The position numbers and the translations under genes were made by a program. Below are positions 1 to 4,817 of a stretch of DNA of 5,987 bases, piece by piece (the stretch's first letter is position 1; each line of letters starts with the position of its first letter). The notes beneath the pieces are model-generated. The model saw only the letters and a program-made list of their open reading frames with translations, was not told the DNA's origin and made no database searches. The stretch is from contig SXUH01000448.1 of the NCBI GenBank assembly GCA_005791855.1, positions 1 through 5,987 on the forward strand, in the 5' to 3' direction. This DNA is from Bdellovibrionales bacterium. Lineage in GTDB: Bacteria > Bdellovibrionota > Bacteriovoracia > Bacteriovoracales > Bacteriovoracaceae.

Positions 1-776
1 ACGGCGACGATCATGTAGGTGTCCAGATCGTACTCGAGGCCGAAGGTGTCTTCGTCCCACTTCATGGCGGTCTTGAGGGAAGCCAGGGCGTGGGACGTCT
101 TCTTGAGGTTCCCCTTGTCGACGTAGATCTCCAGGTCCACGCTCCGGCCGGACCTCGTGGTGAAGGTGTCCCGGGCGACGTCGAAGTCCCCGGCCACCAT
201 GGCGAAGAGGTAGCTCGGTTTCCGAAACGGGTCTTCCCACTCGACGAAGTGGCGGTTGTCGGGGAGGTTCCCCTGGCGGACGCGGTTCCCGTTGGAGAGC
301 AGGTACGGGTAAGCCGTCCGGTCCGCGATCATCCGGGTCTTGTAGCGGGCCATGACGTCGGGCCTGTCGATGAAGTAGGTGATCTTCCGGAAGCCCTCCG
401 GCTCGCACTGGGTGCAGAGCTGGTCGCCGGACTTGTAGAAGCCCTCGAGGGCCTTGTTCCCGGCGGGGTTGATCGTATTCTGGACCTCGAGGGTGAACTC
501 GTCCTGGAGCACGTTCAGGAGGACGAGCTTGTCCTCGGAGACCTGGTACGCGTTCTGCGGGAGGGCGGCGCCGTTGAGCTTCAGGCTCCGGAGGGTCATC
601 CCCTCTCCGGCGAGCTCGAGGTTGAGCTTCTGCTTCTGCAGCTCCGGGCGCTTCTTGATCCGCAGGACCGAGGTGACCTGGGTCGCGGCTTCGTGGATGT
701 CCACGGTGAGCTCGACCTCGTCGACGGTGAAGGGAGCGGGCTTATAATCCTTGAGGTAGACTGTCTTGGGCTCCAT
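1..776 (-). CDS. pepN: Aminopeptidase N (M1 family), N-terminal part, cut by the window edge
   Basis: Reading the minus strand from the ATG at 776-774 gives 258 uninterrupted codons that run off the window, so only the N-terminal domain is present. The protein closely follows E. coli PepN from memory. Landmarks are ALEGFYKSGDQLCTQCEPEG (109-128), then ITYFIDRPDVMARYKT (132-147), LLSNGNRV (159-166), FAMVAGDFDVARDTFTTRSG (191-210) and MKWDEDTFGLEYDLDTYMIV (238-257). Glu125 in CTQCE aligns with E. coli Glu121, which helps bind the substrate amino terminus. The GAMEN motif and the zinc site HExxH lie just beyond the edge and cannot be checked. PepN is a cytoplasmic zinc aminopeptidase that removes N-terminal residues late in protein turnover. 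The start is fixed by a good Shine-Dalgarno sequence and by family alignment. The gene begins inside the DUF2797 gene (35-bp overlap, different frame), indicating translational coupling. Confidence 0.95.
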   Translation of the reverse strand, partial: MEPKTVYLKDYKPAPFTVDEVELTVDIHEAATQVTSVLRIKKRPELQKQKLNLELAGEGMTLRSLKLNGAALPQNAYQVSEDKLVLLNVLQDEFTLEVQNTINPAGNKALEGFYKSGDQLCTQCEPEGFRKITYFIDRPDVMARYKTRMIADRTAYPYLLSNGNRVRQGNLPDNRHFVEWEDPFRKPSYLFAMVAGDFDVARDTFTTRSGRSVDLEIYVDKGNLKKTSHALASLKTAMKWDEDTFGLEYDLDTYMIVA

Positions 777-1575
777 CGATTTCCTCCAGGGTCACTTCGT
801 AACCCGCGTGCGAACGGATGTTAATCACTCCGGTGTCAAAGATCAGGTACTGGCCCTTGATCCCAATTAATTTTCCCGTGATCTCGGAGACTTTATCAAG
901 GTTATAAGAAGAAACTTTTTCGGGGTACCGCTCGACCGGGTACGAGAGGTCGATCACCTCCTCGTCTAGCCGGGTGCACTCAAATGAACGCAGGTCTCCT
1001 TCGAGCTCCTTGAGCAAGCGGTCACGCAGCTCCTTGAGGTCCACCGGCGCGGCCTCGCCCTTGAGCATCTTCCTCCAGTCGGTCTTATCGGCGATGTGCT
1101 TCTTGAAGAGCACTTCGATGAGTCCGGAAGAGAGCCGGTTCTTCACTTCCAGGATGGCGAGGGCCTGAGTCGCTCCTTGGTCAATCCATCGCGTAGGGAT
1201 TTGAGTTTTTCTTGTGATGCCGACCTTGATCCCAGATGAGTTTGCCAGATAAATGATGTGGGGCTTGAGACAGTTTTCTTCTCCCCAACTCGGTTCTCTG
1301 CAGGTGCCTTTTTCATAGTGACATGTTTCAGGACGCACGATGCACAGGTCACATGAAGCTAGTTTCATGGTGCATTGAAAACAATAGCCCTGCGCATAAG
1401 ATTTCTTTAGTTTCGCGCCGCAGTTCGTACAAAAAATATTTCCAGAATAGGTTAAGCGCAGATTTTTTCCAACCATTTTTGTGAGGTCAAAACGCACCTC
1501 GCCCTGCGTCATTTCATAACGTATTGGACTTTCTAATTGAGATCTCATCTTAAAAAGTATGCCGGTGAATTTCAT
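742..1575 (-). CDS. DUF2797 family protein, cysteine-rich with possible GIY-YIG-like core
   Basis: This 277-residue protein resembles the DUF2797 family, which has no established function that I know of. The N-terminal half is cysteine-rich: C49, C52, C65 and C68 form a CxxC-12-CxxC pattern suited to zinc, followed by C75, C78, C85, H86, C92 and C102. Next come IIYLANSSGIKVGITR (107-122), TRWIDQGA (128-135), GLIEVLF (151-157) and ADKTDWRKML (162-171), which I recognise as the family core. The order Tyr109, Lys-Val-Gly (117-119), Arg129, Glu154 recalls GIY-YIG/T5orf172 nuclease folds; this is inference. The C-terminal section ends with KLIGIKGQYLIFDTGVINIR (235-254). The start at 1575 is preferred because the sequence opens with the family-like pattern G-x-L-x-K-M; no Shine-Dalgarno is present. 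The gene is first in an operon with pepN, overlapping it by 35 bp. The first 130 or so codons are rich in A/T-ending codons (AAA, TAT, TTT, GAA), unlike the rest of the gene and its neighbours. No signal peptide or membrane segment is seen, so it is probably cytoplasmic. Confidence 0.85.
   Translation of the reverse strand: MKFTGILFKMRSQLESPIRYEMTQGEVRFDLTKMVGKNLRLTYSGNIFCTNCGAKLKKSYAQGYCFQCTMKLASCDLCIVRPETCHYEKGTCREPSWGEENCLKPHIIYLANSSGIKVGITRKTQIPTRWIDQGATQALAILEVKNRLSSGLIEVLFKKHIADKTDWRKMLKGEAAPVDLKELRDRLLKELEGDLRSFECTRLDEEVIDLSYPVERYPEKVSSYNLDKVSEITGKLIGIKGQYLIFDTGVINIRSHAGYEVTLEEIDGAQDSLPQGL
783..787 (-). promoter_or_regulatory. Shine-Dalgarno site of pepN
   Basis: On the minus strand GGAGG lies 6 nt upstream of the pepN ATG. 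It is encoded within the last codons of the DUF2797 gene (CTG GAG GAA). It decides the pepN start and means ribosomes translating DUF2797 pass over it just before terminating downstream of it. Confidence 0.8.
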
Positions 1576-1596
1576 TGATAAATTATTTCATTGATA
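1569..1596. repeat. 12-bp direct repeat across the DUF2797 start
   Basis: ATTTCATTGATA occurs perfectly at 1569-1580 and 1585-1596, separated by AATT, for a 16-bp period. The first copy contains the DUF2797 start codon on the minus strand and the second lies over the candidate -10 region. The second copy also creates a minimal ATG-AAA-TAA on the minus strand (1591-1583). It could be a paired regulator site or a small local duplication. Confidence 0.6.
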
Positions 1597-1611
1597 TGAC
1601 GCATCTGTCTC
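1582..1611 (-). promoter_or_regulatory. Candidate promoter for DUF2797-pepN, predicting a leaderless mRNA
   Basis: On the minus strand there is a -35-like GAGACA (1611-1606; 4 of 6 to TTGACA), an 18-nt spacer and a -10-like AATAAT (1587-1582; 5 of 6 to TATAAT). The A of the ATG at 1575 is the seventh base after the -10, where transcription would be expected to start. No Shine-Dalgarno lies between. The call rests on motif matches in an A/T-rich stretch, where chance hits are common. Confidence 0.4.
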
Positions 1612-1627
1612 AGAAAATTTTGCTCAA

Positions 1628-1656
1628 TTGCTTTAAAAGTTGATCACACAAATAAT
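1628..1656 (+). promoter_or_regulatory. Candidate promoter for the 1704 lipoprotein gene
   Basis: TTGCTT (1628-1633; 3 of 6 to the -35 consensus), a 17-nt spacer and AATAAT (1651-1656; 5 of 6 to the -10 consensus) point rightwards. Initiation near 1663 would give a leader of about 40 nt containing the Shine-Dalgarno site. The -10 and spacing are good and the -35 is weak. Confidence 0.4.
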
Positions 1657-1663
1657 GTGGTCA
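1641..1663. promoter_or_regulatory. Imperfect palindrome over the -10 of the lipoprotein promoter (possible operator)
   Basis: TGATCACA (1641-1648) and TGTGGTCA (1656-1663) are inverted with one mismatch around a 7-bp spacer. The palindrome covers the candidate -10 and would suit a dimeric repressor. It is not a standard CRP site, because the TGTGA and TCACA arms are not in the usual arrangement. No regulator gene is in the window to pair it with. Confidence 0.3.
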
Positions 1664-1692
1664 TTGAGCATTGACTCAACACATCTACCAAA

Positions 1693-1698
1693 GGAAGG
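1693..1698 (+). promoter_or_regulatory. Shine-Dalgarno site of the 1704 lipoprotein gene
   Basis: GGAAGG lies 5 nt before the ATG at 1704. It selects this ATG over the in-frame TTG at 1671, which would add 11 residues with charged Arg and Lys before the signal peptide. Confidence 0.75.
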
Positions 1699-1703
1699 TA
1701 AAA

Positions 1704-2351
1704 ATGAAAAACTGGATGCTATCCATCAAAGCACTCTGCTTGTGCTTTGCCATCGTGCTCGCGACGGGCTGTAAGCAGAGTGTGCCGAAGATCAACGGAG
1801 TGAAGGGACCTCTCTTCAACGTCCTCAACGGCCAAGTCATCGTGACCATCAAGCTCCTCAACGCCAACATCCCGGCGGGCCTAAAGGCCCCGATTCCGAA
1901 GACGAAGAACTCTTCGTTCGAGCTCGCTCCCAACGCCATCGACGGCGGGATGATGCTCGTGATGTACCTCGACGTCGAAGACCTGAAGTCCGTGGACATC
2001 GGCGTGGGTGACGGGAACACGCTCCCGGATGGCCGTGCCCTTCCAGGGGTCGCCGGCGGAGTCCTCCAGAACTCGATCCGCTTCGACACCCAGTGGAAGA
2101 ACATCTCCTTCTACTACCACCAGAAGCTCTTCGGCGTCTGGATGCCGTTCGGGTTTGAGACGGCCGGAGTGTCCGGGTACTGGAACATCAAGGTCGGCGG
2201 GAAGAACGTCGGCTTCCTCGGGATCGTCGGGTCCGAAGCTCCGGACAAGAAGGCCGGAGGGATCTTCATGCTTCGCCTCGATAACCTCAAGAACGCCCAG
2301 TTCAAGAAGCTCATCGAGAAGTCGAAGAGAAACCCAACTGTTCTTTACTAA
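1704..2351 (+). CDS. Predicted lipoprotein of unknown function
   Basis: This 215-residue protein begins with a lipoprotein signal peptide: Lys2, a hydrophobic stretch (10-20) and a lipobox ending Leu-Ala-Thr-Gly-Cys, so Cys23 should become the lipidated N terminus. The next residue is Lys, not the Asp that retains lipoproteins in the inner membrane, so outer-membrane placement is likely. I do not recognise the mature domain. It is rich in Gly, Val and aromatic residues and looks beta-rich: FNVLNGQVIVTIKLLNANIP (38-57), GGMMLVMYLDVEDLKSVDIG (81-100), a Gly/Pro-rich loop (101-119), then WKNISFYYHQKLFGVWMPFG (131-150) and GYWNIKVGGKNVGFLGIVG (158-176). The C-terminal tail is basic (about 196-210, many Lys). 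No transmembrane helix follows the signal. The gene stands alone: its own promoter region lies upstream, a strong terminator follows at once, and the gene to the left is divergent. The lipoprotein call is firm; the function is open. Confidence 0.85.
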   Translation: MKNWMLSIKALCLCFAIVLATGCKQSVPKINGVKGPLFNVLNGQVIVTIKLLNANIPAGLKAPIPKTKNSSFELAPNAIDGGMMLVMYLDVEDLKSVDIGVGDGNTLPDGRALPGVAGGVLQNSIRFDTQWKNISFYYHQKLFGVWMPFGFETAGVSGYWNIKVGGKNVGFLGIVGSEAPDKKAGGIFMLRLDNLKNAQFKKLIEKSKRNPTVLY

Positions 2352-2364
2352 ATCCAATAGGATA

Positions 2365-2400
2365 GGGGGCCCCGAGCGGGGCCCTTTCATGTAAATTTTT
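2365..2400 (+). terminator. Rho-independent-type terminator after the 1704 lipoprotein gene
   Basis: A perfect 7-bp G/C stem, GGGCCCC (2367-2373) and GGGGCCC (2378-2384), closes a 4-nt loop and can extend by two G-U pairs (2365-2366 with 2385-2386). It begins 13 bp after the stop codon. The U tract is interrupted (TTT at 2385-2387, then TTTTT at 2396-2400), so termination may be less complete than the stem suggests. Confidence 0.75.
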
Positions 2401-2442
2401 CCACAAACCGTCCTTTCTTCCCAGCCTCCGGCGATCCTCACC

Positions 2443-2448
2443 TATCAT
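2443..2448 (+). promoter_or_regulatory. Candidate -10 element for the ankyrin lipoprotein gene
   Basis: TATCAT (5 of 6 to TATAAT) ends 7 nt before the ATG at 2456, which would make that ATG almost the first transcribed codon. The only -35-like match is TTCCCA (2418-2423), with a long 19-nt spacer. The region upstream is C/T-rich and has no Shine-Dalgarno sequence. The call is weak alone and gains some weight from the same arrangement at two other genes here. Confidence 0.3.
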
Positions 2449-3637
2449 GGATCTCATGAAATCAGTTTTCAATTCCTTAGGCTTCCTGGCCCTGCTCTTG
2501 GTCATTTCGGCCTGTGGGAAGGACCCGAAGGATGCTAAGGAACAAGCGGCGAAGCCGATCTACCAGATGACTCCGGAGGAGCTGACCTTCAACGCCGCCC
2601 GCGATCTCCTGAAGGCGATCGCCAGCAACGACCTACTGACCATCAAGAAGATCATGCTCGAGAATCCTCAGTTCGACCTGAACCAGCTCACCGATGAGGG
2701 GGAGACCCTCCTCACGCACGCGATAAAGAATGACTTCACCGAGATCCGGGACTTCCTCCTGGACCAGAAGGTCGACATCAACAAGGCCAACGTCAACGGC
2801 CAGACGCCCCTCATGGTCGCCGTGCTCTCGAACCACATGCACAGCATGAGCCTCCTGCTGGACCTCAAAGCCAATACCCGGATCACGGACCCCCAGGGCG
2901 ACAATGTTCTCCACATGGCGATCAAAAATAAAAACGACGAGATGACCCTGGTGCTCCTGAGGAGCAACGTGAACCCGAAGGCGAAGGACCGCTCGGGCCG
3001 AGACGCCGCGAAGCTCGCCTTCGACTACAAGGCGGGCCCCGAGGTCCTCGCGAAGTTCGAGATCGCGCTGCCGGACATGGAGGGCTACATCAAGATCCTC
3101 GATGCGGCGGACCTGGCGAACTTCGAACTCATCGTCGCCAAGCAACCCAAGATCGTCTCCGAGTACGAGCGGCTCAACCCCCTGGTGATCCTGGCGGAGA
3201 GTCCCAACGTCCGAGACTCCCTGACCATCGCCCACCGGATCCTCTCCATGGGCATCAAGCCCGATGGCCCAGTGGCCGCCGACGCCTTCCCGCTCATCAG
3301 CGCCGTGGTCCACGGGAAGCGGAGCTTCGTCCGCCTCCTCCTGACCTCCGGTGCGAACGTCAACGTCCAAGATCAGGAAGGGAAATCCGCCCTTATCCAC
3401 GCCGTCTACCAGAACCGCTTCGACCTGGTGAACATGCTGGTGAATCGGATGGCGGTGATCCGCTACAAGACCAAGGTCGGGAACCGCAAGGTGGAGTTCA
3501 ACGCCTGCGAGATCTCCGAGCAGGTGAAGGCCGAGCCGATCCGGGCCGACGACATCCTGACGGCCGAGACGATCCAGCTCAAGCTAGGCTGCAGATTCCG
3601 CCGGTCGGTTGATCCGGAAAATCGGGATGAGGAGTAG
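2447..3637 (+). CDS. Ankyrin-repeat lipoprotein
   Basis: The 396-residue reading starts at ATG 2447; ATG 2456 (Met4) is an equal or better start, since neither has a clear Shine-Dalgarno and Met4 begins the signal peptide with Lys. The hydrophobic segment (11-20) ends in a lipobox Val-Ile-Ser-Ala-Cys, giving lipidated Cys23. The next residue is Gly, so outer-membrane sorting is expected. After a short linker (24-45), ankyrin repeats follow: about 50-82 (degenerate), 83-115 (GETLLTHAIKN), 116-148 (NGQTPLMVAVLSN) and 149-181 (GDNVLHMAIKN). A less regular helical part covers about 182-275, then two more repeats lie at about 276-310 (PLISAVVHGKRSFVRLLLTS) and 311-335 (GKSALIHAV). Ankyrin repeats form a helical stack for protein binding; no enzymatic domain is seen. 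The partner is unknown. The C terminus (about 382-396, RFRRSVDPENRDEE) is highly charged and is encoded antisense to the end of ampG, so it may be a later extension. It stands alone on the plus strand behind a terminator. Confidence 0.88.
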   Translation: MDLMKSVFNSLGFLALLLVISACGKDPKDAKEQAAKPIYQMTPEELTFNAARDLLKAIASNDLLTIKKIMLENPQFDLNQLTDEGETLLTHAIKNDFTEIRDFLLDQKVDINKANVNGQTPLMVAVLSNHMHSMSLLLDLKANTRITDPQGDNVLHMAIKNKNDEMTLVLLRSNVNPKAKDRSGRDAAKLAFDYKAGPEVLAKFEIALPDMEGYIKILDAADLANFELIVAKQPKIVSEYERLNPLVILAESPNVRDSLTIAHRILSMGIKPDGPVAADAFPLISAVVHGKRSFVRLLLTSGANVNVQDQEGKSALIHAVYQNRFDLVNMLVNRMAVIRYKTKVGNRKVEFNACEISEQVKAEPIRADDILTAETIQLKLGCRFRRSVDPENRDEE

Positions 3638-4816
3638 CATCCCCGGCACCGCGATCAGGGTACACACCACGAAGAAGTTCACCCAGCCCAGGTTCTCCGC
3701 CATGATCCCGGTTGGCGTCGAAAGGATGACCCGCGGCACTCCCATGAGGGCGGTGAGGAGCGCATACTGGGTGGCCGTGAACTGCCGGTTGGTGATGGAG
3801 GCCATGTAGGCGGCGTAGGCCGCGGTCCCCATGCCGGAGGCCAGGTTCTCGAAGGCGATCACACTGGCAAGGGATGCGATCCCAACCGGAAGCTTCGTCA
3901 GGACGGCGAAGCCTAGGGTAGAGACCGCCTGGAAGATCCCGAACACCACCAGCGACCACTTGATATTAAACCGGAGCATCATGGCGCCGCCGATGAGTCC
4001 GCCCAGGATGGTTGCGATCATCCCGAAGGTCTTGGCCACGGTGGCGATGTCGGTCTTCGAGTACCCGATGTCGAGGATGAAAGGAGTCGTCATGTTCGCG
4101 GCCATGCTGTCACCGGCCTTGTAGAGAAGGATGAAGAGGAGCATGATCCAGGCGCCAGGTCTTAAGAGGAACTCCTTGAGCGGGCCGATGATGGCGGCCT
4201 TGAGGTTCTCCGGTGCCTTAATGTGATGGCTTTCCCGTGGGGAGATGAAGGTGATAAGGAGGGCCGGGGCCATGCAGACCGCCATCCACTGGTAGACCTG
4301 CTTCCAGGGAATCTGGTCCGCGAGGTAGAGCGCGAAGGCCCCGGAGACCAGCATGGCGAGGCGGTACCCGTTCACATAGAGCGACGAGCCCAGGCCCTGC
4401 TCTTCGTCGGAGAGGATCTCCCGGCGGTAGGCATCGAGCACGATGTCGTGGGAGGCCGCGAAGAAAGCGATGAGGATCGCCCAGACCCCGAAGAGCACGA
4501 GGTTTTCCTTCGGGCTACTCAGGGAGAGTCCGAAGATGCTCACCACCAAAAGGAGCTGGAAGAGCATCATCCAGCCGCGCCGTCGGCCCAGGAGTGGAAG
4601 CTGGTAGCGGTCAAGCAGCGGAGCCCAGAGAGGTTTGATGACGTAGGGAAGCCCCACGGAAGCGACGAAGCCGATGGTGGCCAGGTCGATCCCCTCGTCC
4701 GTCATCCACGCTTGGAGGGTCGATCCGATGAGAAGAAGCGGAAGCCCGGATGCGTAGCCCACCAGGAGCATGATCAGCATCTTGAAACTAAAAAACTTCT
4801 TCAGGGCATCGCTCAT
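3584..4816 (-). CDS. ampG: AmpG-type muropeptide permease (MFS)
   Basis: This 410-residue integral membrane protein matches AmpG, which brings GlcNAc-anhydroMurNAc peptides from the periplasm into the cytoplasm for cell-wall recycling; in some species this pathway also controls beta-lactamase induction. Shared motifs with E. coli AmpG, recalled by eye, are GYASGLPLLLIGSTLQAWMT (20-39), KPLWAPLLDRY (61-71) with GRRRGW (77-82), ASHDIVLDAYR (121-131; Asp124 and Asp128), GYRLAMLVSGA (150-160), LLYKAGDS (230-237), FENLASGMGTAAY (322-334) and FTATQYALLTAL (346-357). Alternating hydrophobic stretches suggest about 12 membrane helices. E. coli AmpG has 491 residues and 14 helices; this copy ends after about helix 12, as do other shorter homologues, so it does not look truncated. 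Start ATG 4816 has no Shine-Dalgarno but follows the methyltransferase stop by 1 bp (TAATATG), so reinitiation is likely. Its 3' end overlaps the convergent ankyrin gene by 54 bp and no terminator is visible. Confidence 0.93.
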   Translation of the reverse strand: MSDALKKFFSFKMLIMLLVGYASGLPLLLIGSTLQAWMTDEGIDLATIGFVASVGLPYVIKPLWAPLLDRYQLPLLGRRRGWMMLFQLLLVVSIFGLSLSSPKENLVLFGVWAILIAFFAASHDIVLDAYRREILSDEEQGLGSSLYVNGYRLAMLVSGAFALYLADQIPWKQVYQWMAVCMAPALLITFISPRESHHIKAPENLKAAIIGPLKEFLLRPGAWIMLLFILLYKAGDSMAANMTTPFILDIGYSKTDIATVAKTFGMIATILGGLIGGAMMLRFNIKWSLVVFGIFQAVSTLGFAVLTKLPVGIASLASVIAFENLASGMGTAAYAAYMASITNRQFTATQYALLTALMGVPRVILSTPTGIMAENLGWVNFFVVCTLIAVPGMLLLIPIFRINRPAESAA

Positions 4817-4817
4817 A

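Larger units (their letters stand above)
1621..1670. repeat. 8-bp inverted repeat bracketing the lipoprotein promoter
   Basis: TGCTCAAT (1621-1628) and its exact reverse complement ATTGAGCA (1663-1670) flank a 34-bp interval that holds the candidate -10 and nearly all of the -35. The right arm also belongs to a smaller inverted repeat, TTGAG (1664-1668) and CTCAA (1675-1679). Such half sites around a promoter can be operator sites, but short matches in A/T-rich DNA may be chance. Confidence 0.35.

Noticed and set aside
90..824. A 244-codon open frame on the plus strand at the left end
   Set aside because: The opposite strand encodes unmistakable PepN sequence through this region; the plus frame has low-complexity, shadow-like composition.
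1583..1591. Minimal upstream ORF (ATG-AAA-TAA) before the DUF2797 start as a translational control element
   Set aside because: It is produced by the direct repeat, and if the candidate promoter is right it lies upstream of the transcription start.
1641..1663. CRP or FNR site
   Set aside because: The arms TGATCACA and TGTGGTCA with a 7-bp spacer do not match TGTGA-N6-TCACA or TTGAT-N4-ATCAA.
1671..1703. TTG start giving an 11-residue longer lipoprotein
   Set aside because: The ATG at 1704 has a good Shine-Dalgarno site and a normal signal peptide directly after it; the extension would add charged residues before it.
2633..3400. A 255-codon minus-strand frame within the ankyrin gene
   Set aside because: The plus strand carries a signal peptide and ankyrin repeats here; the minus frame is a compositional shadow.
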